Of a stretch of DNA of 64,000 nucleotides, positions 44,362 to 52,817 are shown in pieces. The notes under the pieces are model-generated. The model saw only the letters and a program-made list of their open reading frames with translations, made no database searches and was not told the origin of the DNA. Positions within the stretch are counted from its first letter, which is position 1, and each line of letters begins with the position of its first letter. The stretch spans positions 61,581 through 125,580 of the forward strand of contig NZ_JACCJY010000022.1 of NCBI RefSeq assembly GCF_014596085.1, given 5' to 3'. A program made the position numbers and the translations under genes. Origin of the DNA: Azospirillum tabaci. Lineage in GTDB: Bacteria; Pseudomonadota; Alphaproteobacteria; Azospirillales; Azospirillaceae.

Positions 44362-45840
44362 ATGCGGATCCCGACCTTCTCCTTCCTGCTCCTGCTGGCC
44401 TGCGTCACCGCGGTGTCGGCCTGCGCGTCCCCGTATGACGCCACCGGTCCGGACGACCGGGCGGCGATCGCCCGCAACGGCTTTTCCGCCGGCGACGTCG
44501 GCTACGTGCTGTTCGATCCGGACAGCGGCGCCGTCCTGGCGGAGCGGCAGCCGGCCAAGCCCTTCGCCCCGGCCTCGGTCGCCAAGCTGCCGGCGATGGC
44601 CGCCGCCCTGGCGGTATTGGGGCCGGAGCACCGGTTCGAAACGACGCTGCACGTCAGCGGACGGTTGGAAAACGGCATTCTGGACGGCGACTTGGTCCTG
44701 AAGGGCGGCGGCGACCCTTCGCTGTCCACCGAGGGGCTGACGGCGCTGTTGCGCGACCTCGGCGCGCTGGGCGTCACGCGGGTGACCGGGCGTTTCCTCT
44801 ACGACACCTCCGCCCTGCCGGAGATGCCGGAGATCGACGCCGGGCAGCCCTGGACCGCCGGCTACAACACCGGTGTCGGGGCGCTGTCGCTGAACTTCAA
44901 CCGCTTCCGCTTCGACTGGGCGCGCCCCGCCGCCGCGGGCCAGCCGGTGCGGGTCAGCGCCTGGTCGGTGTCCGACGGGGGGCGCGTGCCGCTGGACAGC
45001 GTGACGGTGCAACTCGCCACTGGGATGGGGGCCGGGGCGGGAGCCGCCTTCACCCCCCTCGCCGCCGCGGATGGCGAACCGGCCAACGGAGAACCGGAGG
45101 GCGAGCGCTGGCGCTTCGCCCCGCAGCCGGGAATGGCGGCCAGCCTGTGGCTTCCGGTCACCCGTCCCGGTCTGGCGGCGGCGCAGGTCTTCCGCCGTCT
45201 GGCCGCGGAGGCGGGGATCACCCTGCCCACCCCGGCCCCCGGCGCGGTGCCGCCGACCGCCACGCTCGCCGCCCTGCACCGCAGCGAGCCGCTGGAGGTC
45301 CTGGCCCGGCAGGTCCTGCGCTATTCCAACAACCTGTCGGCGGAACTGATCGGGCTGGCCGCCGCCCGGCGCCTGGACCCGGCGGTGCAGACGCTGCCGC
45401 AATCGGCGGCGGTGTTGACCGCGCCGGCGATGCTGGCGGACCCACGCACCGACTGGACGGGGCTGCGGCTGCTCAACCATTCGGGCCTCAGCGCCGCGTC
45501 GCGGATCACCCCGGCCCAGACCATGGCGCTGATCCGCGGCGCCGGTCCGGCGGTGCTGGCCCTTCTCCCCGGCGAGGACGAGGGCAAGGTCCTGCCACCC
45601 GGCGTGCGCGCCAAGTCGGGCACCCTGGCCTACGCCAAGGCGCTGGCCGGCACGCTGACCACGGCGAACGGGCGCACGCTGGGCTTCGCCTTCTTCGTCA
45701 CCGACGAGCCGCAGCGCGCCGCCATGGACCGGACGATGGACCGCCGCATCGCCGAGATCCCCCCGCAGGCCCGCGCCTGGCTGGCCCGCGCCCGCAAGCT
45801 CCAGGCCGACCTGCTGGAGTTGTGGATCGCCGGCTTGTGA
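44362..45840 (+). CDS. dacB: D-alanyl-D-alanine carboxypeptidase/endopeptidase, PBP4 (DacB) type, lipoprotein
   Basis: This 492-aa penicillin-binding protein of peptidase family S13 has its catalytic triad of motifs visible: S72-V-A-K75, S322-N-N and K418-S-G (AKSGTLAYAKALAGTL). Between them is the large PBP4 insertion (about 95-260, with LVLKGGGDPSL). The N-terminus is a signal peptide ending in V-S-A-C21, a good lipobox, so it is probably lipid-anchored in the periplasm. The enzyme trims or cleaves peptidoglycan cross-links. It stands alone, divergent from the FHA gene. Confidence 0.9.
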   Translation: MRIPTFSFLLLLACVTAVSACASPYDATGPDDRAAIARNGFSAGDVGYVLFDPDSGAVLAERQPAKPFAPASVAKLPAMAAALAVLGPEHRFETTLHVSGRLENGILDGDLVLKGGGDPSLSTEGLTALLRDLGALGVTRVTGRFLYDTSALPEMPEIDAGQPWTAGYNTGVGALSLNFNRFRFDWARPAAAGQPVRVSAWSVSDGGRVPLDSVTVQLATGMGAGAGAAFTPLAAADGEPANGEPEGERWRFAPQPGMAASLWLPVTRPGLAAAQVFRRLAAEAGITLPTPAPGAVPPTATLAALHRSEPLEVLARQVLRYSNNLSAELIGLAAARRLDPAVQTLPQSAAVLTAPAMLADPRTDWTGLRLLNHSGLSAASRITPAQTMALIRGAGPAVLALLPGEDEGKVLPPGVRAKSGTLAYAKALAGTLTTANGRTLGFAFFVTDEPQRAAMDRTMDRRIAEIPPQARAWLARARKLQADLLELWIAGL

Positions 45841-45933
45841 GAGCCGCCGATTGCAGGAGCCCTTGACCGCGACGCTTGGCGGAGGGCGAGGGACGGTTGT
45901 ACACTGCGACTGAATGTCCCACCGAGGTCCTGG

Positions 45934-46566
45934 ATGCCGATCAGCCCGCGCGCACGCCGACACCAGCAGGGTTCCGACACGCCGGACATCGCGGCCAACC
46001 GCTACCATGACCGGCAGTTGGGTGCGGAGGTGGTCAACATCGTGGTCGGCGGCTGCGTGGTCAGCGACGACCCGAACGTCGTCATCACCACCACGCTGGG
46101 CTCCTGCATCGCCGCCTGCCTGTTCGATCCCGTCGCGGCGATCGGCGGGATGAACCATTTCCTGCTGCCCGACCACAACGGCGACCGGCTGTCCATCTCC
46201 TCCCGCTACGGCAGCGCGGCCATGGAGCAGCTCATCAACCGGCTGCTGGCGGCGACCGGGCGGCGCGACCGGCTGCGCGCCAAGATCTTCGGCGGGGCCA
46301 GCGTGAACGGCGCCCCGCGCAGCGCCGGCATCGGCCAGCGCAACGTCGAGTTCGTCATGGAGTATCTGGCGGCCGAAGGCATCCCGACGATGAGCTGGGA
46401 CGTCGGCGGCACGGCGGCCCGCGCGGTGCGCTTCTACCCCACATCGGGCCGCACCCAGCGCCGCCTGATCGGGGAGGAGACGGTGCGGGACATCGCCCGG
46501 TCCGAGACCTCCTTCATGGACCGGCTGCGCAAGACCGGGATCGATGGCGACGTGGAACTGTTCTGA
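45934..46566 (+). CDS. cheD: Chemoreceptor glutamine deamidase CheD
   Basis: This 210-aa protein shows the catalytic residues of CheD: Cys58 in TTLGSCIAACLFD, His75 in GGMNHFLLP and the GGAS motif in KIFGGASVNG. CheD deamidates glutamines in chemoreceptors and, in some species, assists CheC. The N-terminal 30 residues are an Arg-rich extension. It lies 3.6 kb before the chemosensory operon at 50198, separated by unrelated genes, and is followed 5 bp later by a methyltransferase gene. Confidence 0.92.
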   Translation: MPISPRARRHQQGSDTPDIAANRYHDRQLGAEVVNIVVGGCVVSDDPNVVITTTLGSCIAACLFDPVAAIGGMNHFLLPDHNGDRLSISSRYGSAAMEQLINRLLAATGRRDRLRAKIFGGASVNGAPRSAGIGQRNVEFVMEYLAAEGIPTMSWDVGGTAARAVRFYPTSGRTQRRLIGEETVRDIARSETSFMDRLRKTGIDGDVELF

Positions 46567-46571
46567 TCCCC

Positions 46572-47393
46572 ATGCTCCATGGATTGTCCCGCCTGCTGCC
46601 CGCCATCGCGGACCAGAACCTCGACGAGGCCGCCGTCTACCGGCGGGAGTCGCTGTACGAGCGCCCGCGCTACGAGCGCGCCCGCGGCCTGACGCCCGCC
46701 GCCGGCCCCCTGCTCTGCCCGCTCTGCGGGCGGGAGGCGGCGCGCTTCCTGCCCTTCGGCTTGGGCGGACGGCGCAACGCCCGCTGCCCGGACTGCGGGT
46801 CGCTGGAGCGGCACCGCTTCCTGTGGAGCTTCCTGGCGGAGCGGACGGACGTGCTGCGCCGGTCTCTGCGCATCCTGCACACCGCTCCCGAGCCCTGCCT
46901 GGAGCCGCTGCTGCGGGCGCGGCACGGCCGGCGCTACGTCACGCTGGACCGCTTCAACCCGGCCGCCGACGTGCAGGCCGACCTGACCGACCTGCCTTTC
47001 CCGGACGGCCGTTTCGACCTCGTCCTGTCCAGCCACGTGCTGGAGCATGTCCCCGACGACCGCGCCGCCCTGCGCGAGATCGCCCGCGTGCTGAAGCCCT
47101 CGGGCCGCGCCGTCCTGCTGTTCCCCTACGACCCCAAGGGGCCGACGCGGGAGGACCCGGCGATGGACACCCCCGCCAAGCGGCTGGCCGCCTTCGGTCA
47201 CCCCTATCACTACCGGATTTATGGTACCGACACCCCCCAGCGCATGGCCGAGGCCGGGCTGGACGCCATGCTCGTCGCCTCCACGGCGATGCTGAGCGCG
47301 CACCGGCGGCGCCGGCGGCGCATCAACCGCAACCATCTGTTCCTGGCGCGCCCACGCGCCGCGGCAGGCCGGGCGTCCGGGGAGGGGTCATGA
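46572..47393 (+). CDS. SAM-dependent methyltransferase with N-terminal zinc-ribbon-like motif
   Basis: This 273-aa class I methyltransferase has its core in VTLDRFNPAADVQADLTDLP (SAM site), DLVLSSHVLEHVPDDRAAL and REIARVLKPSGRAVLLFP. Ahead of it lies a possible zinc ribbon: CPLC at about 49-52 and CPDC at about 76-79, followed by GSLERHRFLW. The C-terminus is Arg-rich. The substrate is unknown; similar proteins occur near sugar or envelope modification genes. It starts 5 bp after cheD and overlaps the next gene by 4 bp. Confidence 0.8.
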   Translation: MLHGLSRLLPAIADQNLDEAAVYRRESLYERPRYERARGLTPAAGPLLCPLCGREAARFLPFGLGGRRNARCPDCGSLERHRFLWSFLAERTDVLRRSLRILHTAPEPCLEPLLRARHGRRYVTLDRFNPAADVQADLTDLPFPDGRFDLVLSSHVLEHVPDDRAALREIARVLKPSGRAVLLFPYDPKGPTREDPAMDTPAKRLAAFGHPYHYRIYGTDTPQRMAEAGLDAMLVASTAMLSAHRRRRRRINRNHLFLARPRAAAGRASGEGS

Positions 47394-48412
47394 GCCGCAG
47401 CATCCGCATCGCCACCTTCAACCTGGAAAGCCTGGACGACACCGGCGACCTCTCCTTCGAGGAGCGCGCCGCCGTTCTGCGCCCGCAGTTGGAGCGGCTG
47501 GACGCCGACATCCTGTGCCTTCAGGAGGTCAACGGCCAGCGCGCGGCGAAGGGGGAGCCGCGAACCCTGCGCGCTTTGGCCCGGCTGCTGGAGGGCGGCC
47601 CCTACGCCGATTTCCACCGGACCTCCGGCGGCGAGGGGACCAAGCTGGCCGACCGCCACAACCTCGTGCTGGTGAGCCGCTGGCCGATCCTGGCGGCGCG
47701 GCAGTACCGGCACGATCTGGTGCCGTCCCCGCAGGTCCGCATGGTCACCGCCGACCCGGCCCAGCCGGGCGGCGAGGCCGTGACCTGGGACCGCCCGGTG
47801 CTGCATGGCGAAATCGAGCTGCCCGGCGGGCGGCGGCTGCACGTCTTCAACCTGCATCTGCGCGCGCCGATCGCCGCGCCGGTGCCGGGGCAGAAGAAGA
47901 ACGCCTCCACCTGGAAGAGCGTCGGCGGCTGGGCGGAGGGCTTCTATCTGGCCTCGATCAAGCGGGCCGGGCAGGCTCTGGAGGCCCGGCTGGCGGTGGA
48001 ACGGGTGTTCGACGCCGACCCGCAGGCGCTGATCCTGGTCGCCGGCGACCTCAACGCGGAGATCGAGCAGACCCCCGTCCGCATCATCCGCGCCGACCTG
48101 GACGAGACCGGCAACGGCCATCTCGCCGGGCGGTCATTGGTGCCGCTCGAACGCTCCGTCCCGGAGGAGCGGCGCTTCACCGTGCTGCACGGCGGCGACG
48201 CGGTGATGCTGGACCATCTGCTGGTGTCGCGCGCCCTGCTGGGCTGGTTCCGCTCCGCCGAAATCCACAACGAGGCGCTGGGCGACGAACTGGTCGCCCA
48301 CGCCACGGTCAGCCATTCCCCGGAAAGCTACCACGCGCCGCTGGTCGCCCGCTTCGAGCTGCCGGATCAGACGGTGACGGAAACGATGGCGCCCGGCGAA
48401 CCGGCGCCATAG
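47390..48412 (+). CDS. Endonuclease/exonuclease/phosphatase family protein
   Basis: This 340-aa EEP-fold enzyme has its metal and catalytic motifs in order: IRIATFNLESL, ILCLQEVNGQ, HNLVLVSRWPI, HVFNLHLRAP, ILVAGDLNAEI, DAVMLDHLLVS and SHSPESYHAPLVARF. The fold serves nucleases, sphingomyelinases and phosphoinositide phosphatases, so the substrate is open. No signal peptide is present. The ATG overlaps the methyltransferase stop, with GGAGGGG upstream. Its last 46 bp overlap the convergent gene that follows. Confidence 0.82.
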   Translation: MSRSIRIATFNLESLDDTGDLSFEERAAVLRPQLERLDADILCLQEVNGQRAAKGEPRTLRALARLLEGGPYADFHRTSGGEGTKLADRHNLVLVSRWPILAARQYRHDLVPSPQVRMVTADPAQPGGEAVTWDRPVLHGEIELPGGRRLHVFNLHLRAPIAAPVPGQKKNASTWKSVGGWAEGFYLASIKRAGQALEARLAVERVFDADPQALILVAGDLNAEIEQTPVRIIRADLDETGNGHLAGRSLVPLERSVPEERRFTVLHGGDAVMLDHLLVSRALLGWFRSAEIHNEALGDELVAHATVSHSPESYHAPLVARFELPDQTVTETMAPGEPAP

Positions 48413-48960
48413 GACCCGGCGACACGGGGAACGGTGGCGGGGCTGGCGGCCATCGGACCGGCGCCCGCTGCGGGCGGCGTTGCGGTGGACGGCAATCCGG
48501 TGGACGGGGCGCCGCTCGACAGGGTGGCACCGTATCCCGATCCAGCGCTCCGTTCGGCGCCGCCCGGTGTGGCAGCACCACCGGAGGCCGCCGTCCCTTT
48601 GCCCGGGCCATGGCCTTCCGCCGCCGCGTCGGTCGGGACGCCCAGGCGGCTGGCGGTGCGGCGGTACTCCTCCACCACCTGCTGCGCCGGGATCTGGTTC
48701 TGGGTTTCGCCCGACGAGCGGTCGCGGAAATAGATGACGGCCAGCCGGGCGCTCTGGTCGTAGCGCAGGACCGGGCTGATGTAGCCGCCCGCCACCACCA
48801 CGGGATCGGACGGGGATGCCGCCGAGTTCGATTGGTCCGCAGCGCTGGACGCGGTTTGGGAGGTCTGTGCCGCGGCATCGGCCACGGACGGCGGGGTCGA
48901 GACCGCCGATGCCGGAGTCGGCCGGTTCGCCTGGATGCCGGAAACGCTTCGGATGTCCAT
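48367..48960 (-). CDS. FlaG-like small protein
   Basis: This 197-aa protein has a Ser/Ala/Thr-rich N-terminus. A central segment (about 60-105) contains VLRYDQSARLAVIYFRDR and IPAQQVVEEYRR. This resembles the FlaG family pattern of flagellar proteins, in which a short beta-hairpin is followed by I-P-x-E-x-V. The C-terminal 85 residues are low-complexity Gly/Ala/Pro. Chemotaxis and flagellum-type genes nearby fit. The FlaG link is weak and the protein is otherwise unrecognised. Its 3' end overlaps the EEP gene. Confidence 0.6.
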   Translation of the reverse strand: MDIRSVSGIQANRPTPASAVSTPPSVADAAAQTSQTASSAADQSNSAASPSDPVVVAGGYISPVLRYDQSARLAVIYFRDRSSGETQNQIPAQQVVEEYRRTASRLGVPTDAAAEGHGPGKGTAASGGAATPGGAERSAGSGYGATLSSGAPSTGLPSTATPPAAGAGPMAASPATVPRVAGSYGAGSPGAIVSVTV

Positions 48961-49030
48961 GGCTGGCCGCCTTTCCCCTGCGGGCCCTGCCTCGGACCAG
49001 CCGGGCGGGCCCCGATTGGACGACGCGCGA

Positions 49031-49273
49031 TCAGACCGTGATGTTGAGGTTCTGTCCGCGGGTCGGGGTGGTGTTGCCGCCCGACGACAGGGCCTGCTGG
49101 CTCTGCTGCGCCTGCTGATCCTGGGCCTGGATCTGCTGGCGGCGATCCTCTTCGGCCTTCTGGGCCTGCTGGTTCGGATCGGTTCCCCGAGTCTGCTGCA
49201 GGGCCGCCGGCCCGCTGCTTAACGGTGTCGTGAAAGGCTGCTGCTGATAGCCCCCTATGCCGCCGACGCCCAT
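49031..49273 (-). CDS. Small Gln-rich protein, unknown function
   Basis: This 80-aa protein begins at the ATG at 49273, which has GAGGAG upstream; a longer frame from 49366 lacks one. It is Gly/Gln/Pro-rich at the N-terminus (MGVGGIGGYQQQPF). It then forms a highly polar helix of Gln, Ala and Asp (about 32-65) and ends TRGQNLNITV. No family is recognised. It follows the FlaG-like gene's orientation and is probably in its transcript. Confidence 0.6.
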   Translation of the reverse strand: MGVGGIGGYQQQPFTTPLSSGPAALQQTRGTDPNQQAQKAEEDRRQQIQAQDQQAQQSQQALSSGGNTTPTRGQNLNITV

Positions 49274-49454
49274 GACACGCACTCCTCGCTGTCCGCACTC
49301 CCACTCAGGTAGAGTAGGCAAAAATTGCCGCGCGTTCAAGTGGGACTCATGACCCATCGCTCGCAAGACACGCGCAGGTCGCCGAGCCGCTCGCTTTGCG
49401 CGCGGACTCGCTCAGGAGCGCTTCTTTTGTTTGCGGGAATTCGGGACCGGCGGG

Positions 49455-49889
49455 TCAGGCCGGTTCCGGTTCCAGGAAGGCGCCCTCGCGAATCGCGAAG
49501 TCGAACCGCCCGCCGTCCAGCGCCGTCACGTCGTAGGTCAGCGACCGGTCGATGCTGTTGTCGGCGTTGAAGGTCAGCACCCGCGGCCGCAGCGTCGCCA
49601 GCTCCGTCGGCTGGCAATACCAGGAAGCGGCGATGATGACCTCGTCCCCCGGCTGGCAGCTCCGCGCCGCCGAGCCGTTCAGCACGCAGCAGCGCGAGCC
49701 GCGCTCGCCGTAGATCACGTAGGTGCTGATCCGCGCGCCGGAATTCTTGTTCCAGATCTCCACGAATTCCAGCGGGTAGATCCCGACCGCCTCGCAATGC
49801 TCCGGATCGAGGGTGATCGACCCCTGATAGTTCAGGTTGGCGTCGGTGACGCGCAGGCAGTGCAGTTTCGCTCGGACAACCTTGATCAT
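49455..49889 (-). CDS. panD: Aspartate 1-decarboxylase
   Basis: This 144-aa protein makes beta-alanine for pantothenate and CoA synthesis. It resembles Pan[19 protein letters not shown] with the self-cleavage site Gly23-Ser24 that yields the pyruvoyl group. It is followed by IDIWN-like [20 protein letters not shown] and [21 protein letters not shown]. Compared with E. coli it has extra cysteines and a 15-residue C-terminal extension. It is divergent from the chemosensory operon. Confidence 0.92.
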   Translation of the reverse strand: MIKVVRAKLHCLRVTDANLNYQGSITLDPEHCEAVGIYPLEFVEIWNKNSGARISTYVIYGERGSRCCVLNGSAARSCQPGDEVIIAASWYCQPTELATLRPRVLTFNADNSIDRSLTYDVTALDGGRFDFAIREGAFLEPEPA

Positions 49890-50197
49890 AAAGTCCCTCC
49901 GGTCGGTGGCGGTTGGTCGGCGGCAGCGGGGCCGGACGGCGGCCGGGGAATGTTTGTAACCGCAACTGCGAAAACAGCAAGCCTTCCGGAGCCCGCGATA
50001 TGACCGGCGTCATACCGCTACCTTGGGCTGAGGCTTTTGCCTTTGGTGGTATTTCCATCCCGGGTGCGATGCGGCATGTTCTGCGCCGGTTTCAAAGCCC
50101 CCCGGCGCCACCCGATAATCGGGTCCAGGGTCCGGCTGCTCTTTTCGGAGCCGGCACCTGCGATAGGGCAACTGCGATAGGAAGGTGTGCGCCCGCG
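49890..50197. other. Divergent promoter region between panD and chemosensory operon
   Basis: This 308-bp gap contains the palindrome at 49999-50014. A short direct repeat CTGCGATAGG lies near 50158 and 50172, and AGGAAGG upstream of the cheW start. No small gene is convincing here. It must hold the promoters of panD and the cheW-led operon. Confidence 0.55.
49999..50014. promoter_or_regulatory. Operator-like palindrome upstream of chemosensory operon
   Basis: TATGACCGGCGTCATA is a perfect inverted repeat with 6-bp arms (TATGAC/GTCATA) and a 4-bp centre, itself partly symmetric. It is 184 bp before the cheW start and 110 bp from the panD start. TGAC-centred dyads are typical of dimeric helix-turn-helix sites, for example GntR or CRP-like, but the protein is unknown. 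Confidence 0.4.
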
Positions 50198-50740
50198 ATG
50201 GCTGCGACGGCATCCGCGACACGGTACGTGATCTTTTCCGTCTCCGGCAGGGCATTGGCCCTGCCGGCGGACTCCGTGCGCCGGTTCCTTCCGCTGCCCC
50301 GCCTGGATCGCCCGCCCGCCGCACCCGCCGTGGTTGCCGGGCTGTTCCGCTACCAGGGCCGCGCCGTCCCGGTCCTGCGGCTGGATCTGCTGTTCGGCTT
50401 CGACGCCGCGCCTCCGGAGCTGTACGCGCCGCTGTTCCTGACCGACTGGGACGGCCGTCCGCTGGCCCTGCTGGCCGAGCGGGTGTTCAACATCCTGGCC
50501 ATCCCCGACGCGGAGCGGACGGCGGCTGACGCCGGCCTGACCTTCAACGGCTGCGCCGTGGCGACCATCCCCCACGGCGCCGGCACCGCCACGGTGATCG
50601 ACCCGTCCCGCCTGCTGACCGAGGCGGAGGGTCGGCTGCTCGCCGCCTTCCAAGCGATGGCCGACGAGCGTCTGGCCCGGCTCGGCGCCCCCGAAGCAGC
50701 GGACAATCCAGCCGAAGGCGCCGGGGAGGCGGCCCGATGA
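50198..50740 (+). CDS. cheW: CheW-type coupling protein 1
   Basis: This 180-aa protein is a single CheW domain: RYVIFSVSGRALALPADSVR at the N-terminus, VVAGLFRYQGRAVPVLRLDL, then LALLAERVFNILAIPDAERT. CheW links chemoreceptors to CheA. The ATG at 50198 has AGGAAGG 12 bases upstream; the longer frame upstream is noncoding. The last 25 residues are an acidic Ala/Glu tail. It opens a seven-gene chemosensory operon and overlaps cheR by 4 bp. Confidence 0.9.
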   Translation: MAATASATRYVIFSVSGRALALPADSVRRFLPLPRLDRPPAAPAVVAGLFRYQGRAVPVLRLDLLFGFDAAPPELYAPLFLTDWDGRPLALLAERVFNILAIPDAERTAADAGLTFNGCAVATIPHGAGTATVIDPSRLLTEAEGRLLAAFQAMADERLARLGAPEAADNPAEGAGEAAR

Positions 50741-52185
50741 ACCGCATCGACGCCATCCTGCGCGACCCCGTCTTTCCCCGGATCAAGGCCGCCGTCATCG
50801 GGGCGACCGGCCTCGCCTACTACGCCGACAAGGACGCCGCCCTGGCGGAGCGCATCAACCGCCGCCTGTCGGACAAGCCGACCCTCGGCCTTGCCGCCTA
50901 TCTGGCGCAGCTCGCCGCGGAGGGGCCGGCCGGGCCGGAATATCAGGCGCTCATCAACGAGCTGACGGTCGGCGAGACCTTCTTCTTCCGCTACGCCGAG
51001 CAATTCGAGGCGCTGTGCGCCGTCGCCATTCCGGAATGCCTGCGCCGCAACCGGGAGAGCCGCCTGCTGCGCATCTGGAGCGCCGGCTGCTCGATCGGGC
51101 CGGAGGCTTACACGCTCGAAATCCTGCTGAAGCGACATTTCGCCGACCGGCTGCGCGATTGGCAGGTCAGCATCGTCGGCACCGACCTGAACGCCAGCTT
51201 CATCGAAACGGCGCGACGCGGCGTCTACGGGAACTGGGCGGTGCGCGGGCTCGACCCGGCGGTCCTGGCGGAATGCTTCGACCGGCAGGGCGACCTGTGG
51301 GCGGTCAAGCCGCGCTTCCGCGAGTGGACGAGCTTCTCCGTCTTCAACCTCGTGGACGGGCCGCTGCCGAACTACCCGCGGGGCCTGGGCGCGCTGGACG
51401 TCGTGCTGTGCCGCAACGTCATGATCTATTTCGACGAGCCGACGCGCACCCGCCTGCTGGAAAACCTCCACGAGGTGCTGGTGCCCAACGGCTGGCTGGT
51501 GGTCGGCCATGCCGAGACGGGGCAGCAGGTCAACAGCCTGTTCACCCCCGTGCCGGTTCCCGGCGCCACGATCTACCGCAAGCCGCGCCCCGGCTGCGCC
51601 CCCGCAGCCGCTCTGCCGGCGGCCCTGCCCGCCTACATGCCATCCATCGCCGTCGAGCCGCCCCCCGCCGAAGCGAAGCCCGCCGAGCCGAAGCCGGCCA
51701 AGAAGCGGAGCACGGCGACGGAGTCCGTGGCACGGCTGCGCGCCACCGCGGCAAAGCCGACGCCCGCCTCCCTGCCCACCCCGCAGCCGGCGGTTCCTTC
51801 CTCCGCCGGCCCCTCCGTGACCGCCTCCGACGGCGACCGGGCGGCGGCGCTGGACGCCTGCATCGCCCTGGCCGAGCGCAACCGCCTCGACCCCGCGGTC
51901 CATTTCCGGCTGGGCCTGCTGGAGGAGGAGCTGGGCGTCGGCGACCCGATCGCCGCCTTCAAGCGAGCGCTGTATCTGGATTCCGACTTCGCGCTGGCCG
52001 ATTACCACTTGGCGCTCGCCTATTGGCGGCGCGGCAAGCTGGCCCCGGCGCAACGCCATTTCCGCAACGCCCGCGCCACCGTCGCCACACACGACGCGAC
52101 GGAACTGGTGGCCGAGGGCGGCGGCCTGACCGTGGCCGAACTGCGCAGCATGATCGACCTCTGGTTCTCGGGTGAGGAGCCGTGA
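50737..52185 (+). CDS. cheR: CheR receptor methyltransferase with C-terminal TPR
   Basis: This 482-aa protein methylates chemoreceptor glutamates using SAM. The catalytic part (about 1-285) contains ELTVGETFFFRYAEQFEAL, IWSAGCSIGPEAYTLEIL and DVVLCRNVMIYFDEPTRTRL. A Pro/Ala/Lys-rich linker (about 290-360) leads to a tetratricopeptide-like helix pair (AVHFRLGLLEEELGVGDPIA, FALADYHLALAYWRRGKLAP). This layout is that of WspC and of the CheR of ACF-type systems, where the TPR modulates activity or receptor binding. Confidence 0.92.
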   Translation: MNRIDAILRDPVFPRIKAAVIGATGLAYYADKDAALAERINRRLSDKPTLGLAAYLAQLAAEGPAGPEYQALINELTVGETFFFRYAEQFEALCAVAIPECLRRNRESRLLRIWSAGCSIGPEAYTLEILLKRHFADRLRDWQVSIVGTDLNASFIETARRGVYGNWAVRGLDPAVLAECFDRQGDLWAVKPRFREWTSFSVFNLVDGPLPNYPRGLGALDVVLCRNVMIYFDEPTRTRLLENLHEVLVPNGWLVVGHAETGQQVNSLFTPVPVPGATIYRKPRPGCAPAAALPAALPAYMPSIAVEPPPAEAKPAEPKPAKKRSTATESVARLRATAAKPTPASLPTPQPAVPSSAGPSVTASDGDRAAALDACIALAERNRLDPAVHFRLGLLEEELGVGDPIAAFKRALYLDSDFALADYHLALAYWRRGKLAPAQRHFRNARATVATHDATELVAEGGGLTVAELRSMIDLWFSGEEP

Positions 52186-52817
52186 TGGACGACCGGACCG
52201 GAACCGGAGAGACGGCCAAGGCGACAGACGGCATCGACTGGGCCGCCGTCCGCGCGCGCCTGGCCCGCCAGGGTCGGGAGGCGGAGGCCGCCGCGGCGCC
52301 GGGCGGCGCCTGGGCCGACGCGCTCCTGCGCCGCCGCGCCGAGGATCTGGCGCGCGTCCCCTCTTCCGAGGAGGCCGACGCCACGGCCAAGGAGGAGGCG
52401 CCGGTTGCCCTGCTGGTCGGGCGCGGCGCGGACGGGTTGTACGGGCTGGACCTGCGCCATCTGTCCCGCATCGTGCCGCTGCCGCGGGTGGCGCGCGTGC
52501 CCCACGCGCCGCCGGAGCTGCTGGGACTGATCGCCATCGACGGGCGGGTGATGCGCCTGTTCGACGTGGACCGGCTGTGCGGACGCAACGCCGTTCCCGC
52601 CGGCGGCGGCTTCGCCGTCGTGCTGCGCGGCGGGGAACGGCCGGTGGCGCTGCGCCTGCGCACTGTGGACACGGTGATGGAGCTGGATGGAACCGACGCG
52701 AAGGCTCCGCCGGAGGCCGGGTCCTTCGTCACCGCCATTACCCGGGGCCGTGTCGCCGTGCTGGACGTGCCGGCGATCCTGGAGACGCTGAGGAGCATGA
52801 AAGAAGAATGGAACTGA
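52185..52817 (+). CDS. cheW: CheW-type coupling protein 2 (WspD-like)
   Basis: This 210-aa protein starts at ATG 52185, overlapping the cheR stop (TGATG). An N-terminal Ala-rich extension of about 70 residues precedes a CheW domain: VALLVGRGADGLYGLDLRHL, PELLGLIAIDGRVMRLFDVD and FAVVLRGGERPVALRLRTVD. Two CheW proteins flanking CheR is the arrangement of Wsp and Rhodospirillum Che3 operons. It overlaps the receptor gene by 10 bp. Confidence 0.9.
   Translation: MDDRTGTGETAKATDGIDWAAVRARLARQGREAEAAAAPGGAWADALLRRRAEDLARVPSSEEADATAKEEAPVALLVGRGADGLYGLDLRHLSRIVPLPRVARVPHAPPELLGLIAIDGRVMRLFDVDRLCGRNAVPAGGGFAVVLRGGERPVALRLRTVDTVMELDGTDAKAPPEAGSFVTAITRGRVAVLDVPAILETLRSMKEEWN

Noticed and set aside
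49031..49366. Longer start for the Gln-rich small protein
   Set aside because: The extra 31 residues have no ribosome site; GAGGAG precedes the ATG at 49273.
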